A stretch of 64,000 nt of DNA from Fibrella arboris (GCF_041321095.1 NZ_JBGGWE010000008.1:225769-289768), one strand, 5' to 3'; positions 35,375 through 45,018 are shown, numbered from the stretch's first letter. Notes: a model not told the origin generated them from the sequence alone. Program-made: numbers and translations.

Positions 35375-37249
35375 ATGAAAAAGCCATTTTTCCTTCTCAT
35401 AGTCCTATTCTGTTGGCAGGTTGTCGTTGCACAGTCACCGCAGATTCAGCGTGTCGACCCAACGAACTGGTGGGTAGGCATGAAAAATCCCACTCTCCAG
35501 TTACTCGTTTATGGGCCTGATGCTGGTTCATTGACCTATTCCATCAATTATCCAGGGGTGAAACTGGTCAGAACCTCGACGGTAGAAAACAAAAACTTCG
35601 CTTTCCTGGACCTGACTATCGCGCCCACTACCAAAGCAGGTACGTTGCAGTTGGTGGGTAAGCGGGGGAACCAGACCATCAGCAGGGCCTACCAGCTGAA
35701 AGCCCGCGACACACAACCGAAAGGACAGGGGCTCACCTCGGCCGATTTTATTTATCTGCTGATGCCCGACCGATTCAGCGGGGCTGATCCTGCCAACGAC
35801 AAGTTCGACGATATGGCTGATAAAGAGGCTGATCGGAACAGCCCGTTTCTTCGGCATGGCGGCGACTTGCAAGGGGTTGGCAATCACCTCGATTACCTGA
35901 AAGAGCTGGGCGTAACCGCGCTCTGGATGACGCCTGTTCTGGAGAATAACCAGCCACAGACCAACGAAGGCGGGGCAATGCGTTCCGCCTATCACGGCTA
36001 CGGGTTCACCGATCATTATGCCGTTGATAAGCGACTGGGCGGCAATGACGCCTATAAAGCGTTATCGAAAAAAGTGCATGCGCAGGGCATGCGACTGGTG
36101 CAGGATGCGGTCTATAACCACGTAGGCATCAATCACTGGTTTTTGAGAGATATGCCCATGAAAAACTGGCTGCACCAGTGGCCGACCTATACCAACACGT
36201 CCTATAAATACCAGCCCATCACCGACCCGCATTCGTCGGCCATTGACCGGAAAGTGACCCTCGATGGCTGGTTTGTGCCCTTCCTGCCCGACCTGAATCA
36301 GAGCAATCCGTATGTGGCGAACTACCTGATTCAGAACGCGATCTGGAATACGGAAGAATTTGCCGTTGACGCCTGGCGGATCGATACGTACATGTATAAT
36401 GATCAGGCGTTCATGAACCGTTGCAACGCTGCTTTGCAGGCCGAGTACCCCAATATGTACACCTTTGGCGAATCGTGGGTGAACAACACCGTCGATCAGG
36501 CATACTACACCCGGAATAAGATCAATTTCCCGTTCAAGTCGAACCAGACCGGCGGGCTTGACTTCGTGTTGTATTCGGCCATGAACGCCGCCCTGAATGA
36601 AGGTGAGGGCTGGGATAGCGGCGCCAATCGGGTGCAGCAGGTGCTGGCTCAGGATGCCGTTTACGAAAACCCAATGAAGTTGGTGACGTTCCTGGATAAT
36701 CACGATACCGACCGCTTCCTGTCTGTGGTGGGTGAGGACATTAACCGGTACAAGATCGGGTTGACCTGGCTGCTCACTACCCGTGGGATTCCGCAGATTT
36801 ACTACGGCACCGAAATTCTGATGAAGAACTTTAAAAATCCATCGGATGCTGAAGTACGCCGCGATTTTCCCGGCGGTTTCGAGGGAGATAAGGACAATAA
36901 ATTCACCGCGGCCGGGCGAAATAAAGCCGAAAATGAGGCCTTCGACTTTGTGAAAACACTGGCCAGTTACCGTAAAATGTCGCCCGCCCTGCTGGGGGGG
37001 AAGCTGATGCAGTACCTGCCTCAGAACGGCACCTATGTGTATTTCCGCTACACCGATACCGCCACCGTGATGGTGGCCACCAACCAGACAGACAAACCGG
37101 TGGCGCTCGATATGGCTCGGTTCAGCGAGCGGACGGCTGGGTACGTTAGCGCGAAAAACGTGTTGACGGGCGACGTGGTGACCGACCTGAAAACGGTGCA
37201 GCTACCGGCCAAAACAGCCTTGGTGCTGGAGTTGCAACGTACCCGGTAA
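35375..37249 (+). CDS. Secreted GH13 alpha-amylase family enzyme (neopullulanase/SusA-like)
   Basis: 624 residues. The ATG at 35375 starts a signal peptide (MKKPFFLLIVLFCWQVVVAQ). Next is an N-terminal cyclomaltodextrinase-type Ig-like domain (about 22-110), the (beta/alpha)8 barrel, and a C-terminal beta domain. Catalytic residues are Asp337 (WRIDTY), Glu366 (TFGESW) and Asp444 (FLDNHDTDRF); DAVYNHVG near residue 244 is conserved region I. It should cut alpha-1,4-glucans or cyclodextrins to maltose and short maltodextrins in the periplasm or outside the cell. The products feed the phosphorylase and beta-phosphoglucomutase genes downstream. Confidence 0.92.
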   Translation: MKKPFFLLIVLFCWQVVVAQSPQIQRVDPTNWWVGMKNPTLQLLVYGPDAGSLTYSINYPGVKLVRTSTVENKNFAFLDLTIAPTTKAGTLQLVGKRGNQTISRAYQLKARDTQPKGQGLTSADFIYLLMPDRFSGADPANDKFDDMADKEADRNSPFLRHGGDLQGVGNHLDYLKELGVTALWMTPVLENNQPQTNEGGAMRSAYHGYGFTDHYAVDKRLGGNDAYKALSKKVHAQGMRLVQDAVYNHVGINHWFLRDMPMKNWLHQWPTYTNTSYKYQPITDPHSSAIDRKVTLDGWFVPFLPDLNQSNPYVANYLIQNAIWNTEEFAVDAWRIDTYMYNDQAFMNRCNAALQAEYPNMYTFGESWVNNTVDQAYYTRNKINFPFKSNQTGGLDFVLYSAMNAALNEGEGWDSGANRVQQVLAQDAVYENPMKLVTFLDNHDTDRFLSVVGEDINRYKIGLTWLLTTRGIPQIYYGTEILMKNFKNPSDAEVRRDFPGGFEGDKDNKFTAAGRNKAENEAFDFVKTLASYRKMSPALLGGKLMQYLPQNGTYVYFRYTDTATVMVATNQTDKPVALDMARFSERTAGYVSAKNVLTGDVVTDLKTVQLPAKTALVLELQRTR

Positions 37250-37255
37250 TTATGT

Positions 37256-37286
37256 CGGTCTCACCGGCCCAGACCCGGTGAGACCG
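37256..37286. terminator. Hairpin after GH13 gene
   Basis: A perfect 12-bp stem (CGGTCTCACCGG and its complement) with a 7-base loop lies 7 bases after the GH13 stop. There is no T-run. Confidence 0.7.
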
Positions 37287-37295
37287 AATCTGCCG

Positions 37296-37303
37296 TACCT
37301 TTG
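37296..37303 (+). promoter_or_regulatory. Putative -7 element (TACCTTTG) for the PIG-L gene
   Basis: It matches TAnnTTTG, 22 bases before the ATG at 37326 and just past the upstream hairpin. A good -33 TTG is not seen. It supports the internal ATG over the upstream GTG frame start. Confidence 0.4.
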
Positions 37304-37325
37304 GACGCTAATTGAGCTTTATCCA

Positions 37326-38201
37326 ATGCGTTCAAGTCACGTCATCTGCCTGTTTGTCTGGCTGATTACCCCGCTCGCCAGCCTGGGGCAATCGCATAAA
37401 ACACTGATTGTTACCGCTCATCCCGACGATGAGACCATGTTTCCCGTCACAGTCTTCAAACTCGTTCGGGAACTGGGTGGCAGCGCTGATCTGGCGTTGG
37501 TCACTGATGCGTCGGGGGGCTACAATGGTCTGGTTGCCTCGAAATATTACGGTCTGAACCTGCTCGATTCAGCCGTTGGCAGACGGGTGTTACCGGCGAT
37601 TCGGAAGAAAGAACTGATGAAGGCGGGTGAAGTGATGGGCATCACCAATTTTTACTTCTTCGATCAGGTCGACGATCACTATTCCACCGATCCGTCGCCC
37701 TATCTGGGCGGGCGTCGCTGGAACATCGAACTCGTTGACCGGCAACTCGACGAAGTGCTGAACAAAGGGCGGTATGATCTGGTCATCTGCCTGGTGCCAT
37801 CGGTCGAGCAACACGCGCATCATAAGGCCGCTACCATCCTGACCTTGAAAGCGGTGGCCCGCCTGGCGGGTAAAAAACCGATTGTGCTTGGTGGCCGAAC
37901 GACCAGCCGAACCACCACTTTTTCGTTCTCCGAGTTGCCTGGCTATCCCGAAACAAAGGTGCTTCCCAATGCGCCGGTCTACGAAGTCGATGTGTCGCAT
38001 ACATTCGGCGAAGGGGGTAAGCACAGCTACCAAATTGTGGCCGATTGGGTAAAAGCCGAACACAAATCTCAATCGGGCGACATGAATGTGGCCATGCACC
38101 GGGGTGATGTGGAAGTGTTCTATTATTTTGCTCAAAATGGCTCTACCGGCCTCGAAACCATTAAAAAACTGTTCACCGCCCTGAAAGCGAGTGGCTATTA
38201 A
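37326..38201 (+). CDS. Exported PIG-L/LmbE family deacetylase
   Basis: 291 residues. The ATG at 37326 starts a signal peptide (MRSSHVICLFVWLITPLASLGQ). Zinc-site motifs of the N-acetylglucosaminyl deacetylase-like family are present: TAHPDDETMF near residue 31 and EQHAHHKAA near residue 168. The family removes acetyl groups from GlcNAc-linked or other small substrates. Its place in the alpha-glucan cluster is suggestive, but the substrate is unknown. The gene may have its own promoter (37296) and is bounded by hairpins on both sides. Confidence 0.87.
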   Translation: MRSSHVICLFVWLITPLASLGQSHKTLIVTAHPDDETMFPVTVFKLVRELGGSADLALVTDASGGYNGLVASKYYGLNLLDSAVGRRVLPAIRKKELMKAGEVMGITNFYFFDQVDDHYSTDPSPYLGGRRWNIELVDRQLDEVLNKGRYDLVICLVPSVEQHAHHKAATILTLKAVARLAGKKPIVLGGRTTSRTTTFSFSELPGYPETKVLPNAPVYEVDVSHTFGEGGKHSYQIVADWVKAEHKSQSGDMNVAMHRGDVEVFYYFAQNGSTGLETIKKLFTALKASGY

Positions 38202-38205
38202 ATCT

Positions 38206-38303
38206 GTTTACCGTTTGCTGCTTGCCGTTTTCTGTTGCCCTGCTTTTTAGAAAATCGTTTGTTTAACAGCGAAACAGAGGACGGTAAACAGAAAACGGTA
38301 AAC
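38206..38303. repeat. Long imperfect hairpin between PIG-L and pgmB genes
   Basis: Arms of about 30 bases (outer core GTTTACCGT at 38206 and ACGGTAAAC ending at 38303) pair with several mismatches around a loop of about 38 bases. It fills the entire gap from 4 bases after one stop to 8 before the next start. It belongs with the hairpins at 1154 and 35270. Confidence 0.7.
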
Positions 38304-38311
38304 TTCTTTTT

Positions 38312-38998
38312 ATGATAAAAGCCTTCTTATTTGACCTCGATGGCGTGCTGGTAGATACCGCGGTGTTTCACTACCAGGCCTGGCGCCGTATGGCCAATTC
38401 GCTGGGATTTGATTTCACCCATGCATTCAACGAAACGCTGAAGGGCGTGAGCCGGATGGATTCGCTGGATCGGATTCTGGCGCTGGGTAACGTAGTGCTG
38501 ACCGACGAACGAAAGCTGGAGCTGGCCGCCCAGAAGAATCAGTGGTACCTCGATCTGGTCAATGAAATGACTCCCGCCGATATTCTGCCGGGGGTAAACG
38601 CGTTTCTGGCGCAGATAAAACAGGCTGGCGAACAGGGCCACCCGATCAAAATTGCGCTAGGGTCAGTCTCTAAAAATGCGCCGCTCATTCTGGAACGCGT
38701 GGGGCTATCGCAGGTCTTCGATGCCATCATCGACGGCTCAAAGATCACGCACAGTAAGCCCGACCCGGAAGTGTTCCTGAAAGGGGCAGCAGAACTGGGG
38801 GTTACACCCGCCGAATGCGTCGTGTTTGAAGATGCCGTTGCGGGCATTGAAGCTGCCAAACGGGGTACTATGTTTGCGCTCGGAATCGGTTCTCCCGATG
38901 TGTTGACGGAAGCTGACCTGGTGGTGCCTTCGCTTGACCATATTACCGTCACCGAATTACTCGCTGCTGTTGAACGGACACGTGGGTTAGGCTATTAA
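38312..38998 (+). CDS. pgmB: Beta-phosphoglucomutase (HAD superfamily)
   Basis: 228 residues. It interconverts beta-glucose-1-phosphate and glucose-6-phosphate. HAD motif I is DLDGVLVDTA (8-17) with the nucleophile/acid pair typical of the mutase. The LKGVSRMDSL cap segment near residue 45 is characteristic of beta-PGM, followed by GSVSKNAP (motif II), HSKPDPEVFL (motif III) and VVFEDAVAGIEAA (motif IV). It directly precedes the GH65 phosphorylase, whose product is beta-glucose-1-phosphate, so the two form a functional pair. Confidence 0.93.
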   Translation: MIKAFLFDLDGVLVDTAVFHYQAWRRMANSLGFDFTHAFNETLKGVSRMDSLDRILALGNVVLTDERKLELAAQKNQWYLDLVNEMTPADILPGVNAFLAQIKQAGEQGHPIKIALGSVSKNAPLILERVGLSQVFDAIIDGSKITHSKPDPEVFLKGAAELGVTPAECVVFEDAVAGIEAAKRGTMFALGIGSPDVLTEADLVVPSLDHITVTELLAAVERTRGLGY

Positions 38999-39034
38999 AC
39001 GTGTCTGGTTGCGACCGGTCGCAACCAGACACGT
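38999..39034. terminator. Perfect 36-base palindrome after pgmB
   Basis: An exact palindrome of 18-bp arms with no loop (each arm core GTGTCTGGTTGCGACC) begins on the base after the pgmB stop codon and ends 22 bases before the GH65 start. It would fold as a strong hairpin within a pgmB-GH65 transcript or end it. Confidence 0.8.
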
Positions 39035-39056
39035 CAAATTTTGAAGAAGACCTATT

Positions 39057-41381
39057 ATGAAACAGTACCTGACCAATGATCCCTGGTGTGTGGTTGAAGA
39101 TAGCTTTCACCCCCAGTTTAATGAAGTTACCGAAAGTCTGATGTCACTGGGAAACGGCCGGCTGGGCGGACGGGGCAACTTTGAAGAGAAATTTACGGGT
39201 AAAACGCTGCCCGGCAATTATGTGGCGGGCGTGTACTACCCCGATAAAACCCGTGTTGGCTGGTGGAAAAATGGCTACCCCGACTACTTCGCTAAAGTGC
39301 TCAACGCGGCTAACTGGATCGGTATCGATATTGATATTGAGTATGAATCGCTCGATCTTAATACCTGCGAGGTGCGTGATTTCCGGCGGGTACTTAACAT
39401 GCAGGAAGGCTACCTGGAACGGCAGTTTACTGCCCGTTTGAAGAGCGGCAAAGAGCTGAAAGTCAATGCAAAGCGTTTCTGCTCGATTGTTGATGATGCA
39501 GCCGGTGCTATTCGGTACAGCATCACCCCGCTGAATTTCGACGCTAAAATCACGATTACCCCCTATATCGACGGCGCTATTCGCAACAAGGACGCCAACT
39601 ACGATGAGACGTTCTGGGACGAGGTGCGGAAAGAAACGGCCTACGGGGAAGCCTATATCGAGCTACGTACCCGTAAAACCGGCTTCCACGTGGCTAGCGG
39701 GATGTGCGTAGAGATTGAGCAGAACGGGGCCAAGCTGGATTACCAGTCGCAACCGATCAAGTACGAGAAGTATGTGGCCAACCGTATCTCACTCGACTGC
39801 CGGCAGGGGCAGGAAACGGTGATTTACAAATATGCCGTGAACCTCTCGTCGCTGAACTACGACCCGGATGAATTGCTGAAAGAGGCCCATCAGTATATGC
39901 AGCGGATAACGCGCAAAGGCTTCGATAAGATGTTGTTTGAACAGCAGCAGGCCTGGGCCGATAAGTGGAAAATGAATGACATTACCATCGACGGCGATAT
40001 AGCGGCGCAGCAGGGCATTCGGTTCAATATCTTCCAGCTGAACCAGACCTATACCGGTGAAGACGAGCGGTTGAACATCGGGCCAAAAGGATTTACCGGC
40101 GAAAAATACGGCGGGTCAACCTACTGGGATACCGAAGCGTATTGCCTGCCCTTCTACCTCTCGACGGCCGATCAGAAAGTGGCGCGTAACCTGTTGATAT
40201 ACCGGTACAAACAACTCGATAAAGCCATTGAAAATGCACAGAAGCTGGGCTTTCGGGCCGGGGCTGCCTTGTACCCAATGGTGACCATGAACGGTGAGGA
40301 GTGCCACAACGAGTGGGAAATTACCTTTGAAGAAATCCATCGGAACGGAGCGATTGCCTACGCGATCTACGATTACGTGCGCTACACCGGCGACGAAACG
40401 TACCTGTCAGAATATGGCCTGGAAGTGCTGATCGCGATTAGCCGGTTCTGGAGCCAGCGCGTAAACTGGTCGGAGGCAAAACAGCAGTATGTGATGCTGG
40501 GCGTAACGGGGCCAAACGAATACGAAAACAACGTAAACAACAACTGGTATACCAACTACATCGCCGCCTGGACGCTCCGGTATACCATGCAGGCTGTGGA
40601 TACGGTGAAACGCCTGCACCCCGAAGCGTATACCGAACTGGCCGACCGGATTCATTTCCGCGAAGAAAAAGAGATTGCCAAAGCCAAACACATCGTCGAC
40701 AACATGCACTACCCGTTCGACGAAACGCGGCAGGTGTTCCTTCAACAGAGTGATTTCCTGGATAAGGAGATCATGCCGGTGTCTGACATTCCCAAAGGGC
40801 AGCGGCCACTGAACCAACACTGGTCGTGGGATCGGATTCTCCGGTCCTGTTTCATCAAGCAGGCCGATGTGTTGCAGGGACTTTACTTCTTTGAAGATGA
40901 GTTCGATACCGACACGCTGAAGCGCAACTTTGATTTTTACGAGCCAATGACGGTGCATGAATCGTCGCTGTCACCCTGCGTTCATAGCATCCAGGCGTCG
41001 AAGCTGGGCATGAACGAAAAAGCCTACGAGATGTATCTACGCACGGCCCGCCTCGACCTCGACGACTATAACAACGACACCGAAGACGGTTGCCACATCA
41101 CGAGTATGGCCGGTACGTGGCTGGCGGTGGTGAAAGGATTCGGGGGGATGCGCGTTGAAAACGATCAGCTGCAATTAGCCCCGTATTGCCCCGATGGGTG
41201 GACGTCGTTTGCCTTCAAGATCCGCTTTCGGGGTACGTTGCTGGAAGTCACAACGACCCAGCAGGGTGTGACGGTGGCGAATTTCTCCGACCGGCCAATC
41301 TCAATCCAGGTACGTGGCAACTTGACCACAATAGCCGAAAATGGGAAGCAAACGGTGCCGGTGAAAGTGGTAAAGGCTTAA
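39057..41381 (+). CDS. GH65 alpha-glucan disaccharide phosphorylase (maltose phosphorylase-like)
   Basis: 774 residues, typical GH65 length. It phosphorolyses an alpha-linked glucose disaccharide with inversion to beta-glucose-1-phosphate plus glucose. The catalytic-Glu segment GEECHNEWEITFEEIHRN spans about 413-430; the N-terminal sandwich starts with SLGNGRLGGRGNFEE, and NQHWSWDRILRSCFIKQADV and DTEDGCHITSMAGTWLA are conserved barrel segments. The pgmB gene just upstream channels the product into glycolysis. Maltose is the likely substrate given the upstream GH13 enzyme, but trehalose, kojibiose or nigerose phosphorylase cannot be excluded by eye. No signal peptide. Confidence 0.88.
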   Translation: MKQYLTNDPWCVVEDSFHPQFNEVTESLMSLGNGRLGGRGNFEEKFTGKTLPGNYVAGVYYPDKTRVGWWKNGYPDYFAKVLNAANWIGIDIDIEYESLDLNTCEVRDFRRVLNMQEGYLERQFTARLKSGKELKVNAKRFCSIVDDAAGAIRYSITPLNFDAKITITPYIDGAIRNKDANYDETFWDEVRKETAYGEAYIELRTRKTGFHVASGMCVEIEQNGAKLDYQSQPIKYEKYVANRISLDCRQGQETVIYKYAVNLSSLNYDPDELLKEAHQYMQRITRKGFDKMLFEQQQAWADKWKMNDITIDGDIAAQQGIRFNIFQLNQTYTGEDERLNIGPKGFTGEKYGGSTYWDTEAYCLPFYLSTADQKVARNLLIYRYKQLDKAIENAQKLGFRAGAALYPMVTMNGEECHNEWEITFEEIHRNGAIAYAIYDYVRYTGDETYLSEYGLEVLIAISRFWSQRVNWSEAKQQYVMLGVTGPNEYENNVNNNWYTNYIAAWTLRYTMQAVDTVKRLHPEAYTELADRIHFREEKEIAKAKHIVDNMHYPFDETRQVFLQQSDFLDKEIMPVSDIPKGQRPLNQHWSWDRILRSCFIKQADVLQGLYFFEDEFDTDTLKRNFDFYEPMTVHESSLSPCVHSIQASKLGMNEKAYEMYLRTARLDLDDYNNDTEDGCHITSMAGTWLAVVKGFGGMRVENDQLQLAPYCPDGWTSFAFKIRFRGTLLEVTTTQQGVTVANFSDRPISIQVRGNLTTIAENGKQTVPVKVVKA

Positions 41382-41774
41382 AAATTCATTTCGCTTGTTA
41401 GCGATTTTGATAGTTATTGATTCCATGAGGCCGGGGCAAAACGCCGGCCTCACTGGTGATTATTGAGCTGGCTCCCGCACGGCGGTCAACTGGGGGTTAG
41501 GAGGGCGTATTAGGCTGAAACAGACAGCTAAACGGCCGGTGTGCAGAATAGGTCCAAGCGGTCTCAGCGGCCTGCCCGACGTACCCAGCCAACAAGACAG
41601 ATGAACCTTAGCAAGCCTTCGTTGCGATGCACGGCAGGCATACGCGTTCTTCAACTTTCTGGCTTTGGCTAACTTTTCTCAGCAATTTCCCGCGAAGAGG
41701 GTTATTCGATGAACAGCCTGTTGGCAACTGAGCCGAGAGGCAGTCGCAGCCAATCAACCTCACGAATACTCCGT
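41382..41774. other. Intergenic gap with one hairpin (41426-41452)
   Basis: 393 bases between the GH65 and transketolase genes. It holds a 9-bp hairpin TGAGGCCGG/CCGGCCTCA at 41426-41452, a likely terminator for the GH65 transcript. The remaining 320 bases hold only short frames without family resemblance; I see no RNA gene and no good TAnnTTTG promoter. Confidence 0.6.
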
Positions 41775-43820
41775 ATGCCAAGCCAAACAAATTCACTCGA
41801 TGAACTCAGCGTCAATACCATCCGCCTACTGGCTGTTGATGCTGTACAGAAAGCAACCAATGGCCACCCCGGCCTGCCACTGGGGGCAGCCCCAATGGCT
41901 TATGTGCTGTGGTCACGTTTCCTGCGCTTCAATCCGAAAGACCCACACTGGCCCAACCGGGACCGCTTCGTGCTATCGGCCGGTCATGGCTCTGCCCTGC
42001 TCTACAGCCTGTTGCACCTGTACGGCTACGACCTGTCGCTCGACGACCTGAAGCATCTCCGGCAAATCCATTCTAAAACCCCCGGACACCCCGAATCGAA
42101 CCTGACGCCGGGCGTTGAAGTAACGACTGGTCCACTCGGGCAGGGGGCTGCCAATGGTGTAGGCATGGCTATGGCCGAGGCGTTTCTGGCCGCTACCTAC
42201 AACCGGGAAGGACATACCGTAGTCGATCATCATACCTATGTGCTGGTTAGCGATGGCGATCTGATGGAAGGGATTGCCTCGGAAGCGGCCTCGCTGGCCG
42301 GGCACCTTAAACTGGGTAAACTGATCTATCTCTACGACGATAACCTGATCTCTCTCGATGGGCCAACAAACCTGGCCTTTACCGAAGACCGGATGAAACG
42401 GTTCGACGCTTACGGCTGGCACACCCAGCAGGTAGCTGATGGCAACGACCTGGCCGCCATAGAAACGGCTATTCAGGCGGCAAAGGACGAAACTGAACGG
42501 CCATCTATTATCGCCATACGTACCCAGATTGGCTATGGTAGCCCGCAGGCAGGCACCAGCAAGGTGCACGGCAGCGCTTTGGGTGAAGACAATCTTCGGA
42601 AAACGAAAGAGTTTTTCGGCTTCGATCCCGATCAATCGTTTGTTGTTCCCGATGAGGTGGGGACGTACCTGCGTGAGCCTGGGCAGCGCGGGGCTGATTT
42701 GCAGGCTGACTGGGATCGCCAATTTGCCGCCTACAGACAGCAGTTTCCGGCCGAGGCTACTCAGTTCGATCAGTCATTCGCCGGAAAACTGCCCACTGGT
42801 TGGGATGCTGACATGCCCACTTTCAAGTCGACCGATAAAGATATGGCTACGCGGCAGGCGTCGGGCAAGGTGATTGATGCGCTCAAGAAAACGGTGCCGT
42901 ATCTCTTTGGCGGCTCGGCCGATCTGGCGTCGTCGAACGAGATGCCCAAAACGGCCGATGTGAGCTTCCAGCCGGGGCATTACGACCAGTCGAACGTCTG
43001 GTTTGGTGTTCGGGAGCATGCTATGGGAGCTGCCCTGAACGGTATGGCCCAGCACGGCGGCATTCACCCTTATGGGGGTACGTTCCTGAACTTCTCCGAC
43101 TATATGCGTGGCGCCATCCGGCTGACGGCCCTGGCCGAATCGCGGGTTACGTTTGTGTTTACGCACGACAGCATCAGTCTGGGTGGCGACGGGCCGACGC
43201 ACCAGCCGGTTGAGCAGCTGATCTCTCTGCGGGCCATTCCCAACATCATCGTGCTTCGCCCGGCCGATGCCAACGAAACCGTAGCTGCATGGCGTATCGC
43301 CATGGTAACGCCCAAAACACCCGTATTGCTCATCTTATGCCGGCAGGAGCTACCTATTCTCGACCAGGAAAAATATAGCCCGGCGAGAGGCCTCGAAAAA
43401 GGAGCATACATACTGAGCGAAGCCTACGAGAGCCCGCAGCTAATTCTGATTGGTACAGGCTCTGAGGTATCACTGGTGTTGAAAGCGCAGGAGGAACTTA
43501 AAAAACAGGGTATTCCGGCCCGCGTGGTGAGTATGCCCTCCTGGGAGTTGTTCGAAAAACAGGAACAGGCCTACCAGCATGAGGTGTTGCCACCGTCGCT
43601 CAAAAAGCGGCTGGCCGTTGAAGCTGGCTCACCCCTTGGCTGGCATAAATACGTTACGGATGAAGGCACGACGATCAGCATGAATCGCTACGGGCTGTCT
43701 GGTCCGGGCGAGGAAGTGCTGGCCTATTTCGGTTTCACCGTCGATAATGTAGTTGACCAGGCTAAAAAGGTACTGACGGGTAACGCAGAAGGCATCGGGA
43801 AAAAAGAAGTGTTGTCCTGA
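41775..43820 (+). CDS. tkt: Transketolase
   Basis: 681 residues from the ATG at 41775 (MPSQTNSLDELSVNTIRLLAVD), the normal N-terminus; the frame from 41709 adds an unrelated leader. It is a TPP enzyme of the non-oxidative pentose phosphate pathway. Landmarks are KATNGHPGLPLGAAPMAYVLW, LSAGHGSALLYSLLHLYGY, the TPP motif VSDGDLMEGIASEAASLAGH-type GDG...N segment, GVREHAMGAALNGMA, and HDSISLGGDGPTHQPVEQL in the pyrimidine domain. It is full length, unlike the split transketolases of some bacteria. It is unlinked by operon to its neighbours. Confidence 0.96.
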   Translation: MPSQTNSLDELSVNTIRLLAVDAVQKATNGHPGLPLGAAPMAYVLWSRFLRFNPKDPHWPNRDRFVLSAGHGSALLYSLLHLYGYDLSLDDLKHLRQIHSKTPGHPESNLTPGVEVTTGPLGQGAANGVGMAMAEAFLAATYNREGHTVVDHHTYVLVSDGDLMEGIASEAASLAGHLKLGKLIYLYDDNLISLDGPTNLAFTEDRMKRFDAYGWHTQQVADGNDLAAIETAIQAAKDETERPSIIAIRTQIGYGSPQAGTSKVHGSALGEDNLRKTKEFFGFDPDQSFVVPDEVGTYLREPGQRGADLQADWDRQFAAYRQQFPAEATQFDQSFAGKLPTGWDADMPTFKSTDKDMATRQASGKVIDALKKTVPYLFGGSADLASSNEMPKTADVSFQPGHYDQSNVWFGVREHAMGAALNGMAQHGGIHPYGGTFLNFSDYMRGAIRLTALAESRVTFVFTHDSISLGGDGPTHQPVEQLISLRAIPNIIVLRPADANETVAAWRIAMVTPKTPVLLILCRQELPILDQEKYSPARGLEKGAYILSEAYESPQLILIGTGSEVSLVLKAQEELKKQGIPARVVSMPSWELFEKQEQAYQHEVLPPSLKKRLAVEAGSPLGWHKYVTDEGTTISMNRYGLSGPGEEVLAYFGFTVDNVVDQAKKVLTGNAEGIGKKEVLS

Positions 43821-43890
43821 GTTTCGTTTGGCGAACGCAGCCGGCAAACGTGAAAAGTCCCAACGGGCCTCTAGTCTCTTGTCGGCTGTG

Positions 43891-45018
43891 TTAGCGATTA
43901 GTGGCCCGATACCAGGCCAACACGGGCAGTTCCACTACATAATAGATCAAGGTGGCTATCAGCGTGCAACTGCCAATAGAGATGAGCAGGGTGATGGAAT
44001 TGGATGTATCGATGGAAAACTGGCTGAGTAGGGTCTGCGTTACGTGAATGACGCCCTTGTGGCTAAGGTAGAGCGCATACGAAATTCGCGCCATGAAAGC
44101 CGTAAATCGGGAGGTCGAACGAGACAGAACCCCCGACGGCAGCACGGCCGCAGTCACCAGCAGGCCATAGCCCAGGGCTACCAGTGGGAAGCCCGCCACA
44201 GACGCAGCGTACGACTGCTCATTCTCACATAAAAAGTAGGCGCCGGTTAAAAGCGATAGACCAAGCCCGAGAAACCAGTTGCCGTGGGCGGCCAACCGGT
44301 TCCAAACCGACGGTAGAAAGCTGGCTACCCCCGCTATGGCGACGCCGACCAGCAAGCCATCCAGCCGGTTATAGGTGGGATAATACACATACTGATACCA
44401 ATTCACATATTCGTCCCGGCTACCGATAGCGGGCAGGTAAAACCGATTCCAGTTCTGGCTGCGCAACAAAAAGCCTCCCACAACCAGTAGGCCGAGCAAC
44501 CCGAACAACAGGCTGACTCGTCGGTTACGGACAACCAGGCTGACAAAGAGGGGCAAGGCCAGATAAAAATGGACTTCCACACAGAGCGACCACGCATGGG
44601 AGAACGTACCTGCGTCGCGCACATTCAGACCAGTGTTCTGGGTAAACGTTAAAAACGTCCATAGGGGTGGTAGCCCTTCTTTTTCGCGAAAAAACGGGCA
44701 GGTGAAATAGACCACTACCACGAGCAGATAGGCGGGCATAATTCTGAAAAAACGTTTGCCCGCGTAGGCTGACCACTGTATGGTCTTTTGTTTGCTGACC
44801 TGCTCAAACAGATGCGACGAAACAAGAAAGCCACTCAGCACAAAAAACAGATCAACGCCCGTCCAGCCGAATGTTGCATAGGTAGAGACCCAGTCAGGAT
44901 GGCCAAAGTAGCCCAACTGATAATGAAAGAAAAAGACGAGCGTGATCGCCAATGCGCGTAGATGATCGAGGCCATGAAGCCGCAGTTGGGTGGCTGGCGG
45001 AGAAGTGACCAGAGGCAT
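43891..45018 (-). CDS. Acyltransferase family 3 membrane protein
   Basis: 375 residues with about ten hydrophobic helices. The family (PF01757) acylates sugars of surface polysaccharides at the inner membrane. Typical features are LDHLRALAITLVFFFHYQ near residue 16, FFVLSGFLVSSHLFEQ near residue 58, and FFRIMPAYLLVVVVYF near residue 90; HAWSLCVEVHFYLALP contains the conserved E-x-x-F segment. It diverges from a glycosyltransferase gene at 45139, so both may act on the same exported glycan. The acceptor is unknown. Confidence 0.88.
   Translation of the reverse strand: MPLVTSPPATQLRLHGLDHLRALAITLVFFFHYQLGYFGHPDWVSTYATFGWTGVDLFFVLSGFLVSSHLFEQVSKQKTIQWSAYAGKRFFRIMPAYLLVVVVYFTCPFFREKEGLPPLWTFLTFTQNTGLNVRDAGTFSHAWSLCVEVHFYLALPLFVSLVVRNRRVSLLFGLLGLLVVGGFLLRSQNWNRFYLPAIGSRDEYVNWYQYVYYPTYNRLDGLLVGVAIAGVASFLPSVWNRLAAHGNWFLGLGLSLLTGAYFLCENEQSYAASVAGFPLVALGYGLLVTAAVLPSGVLSRSTSRFTAFMARISYALYLSHKGVIHVTQTLLSQFSIDTSNSITLLISIGSCTLIATLIYYVVELPVLAWYRATNR

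Noticed and set aside
41460..41654. Minus-strand frame of 64 residues in the GH65-transketolase gap
   Set aside because: No recognisable signal, helix or family pattern and composition unlike neighbouring proteins.
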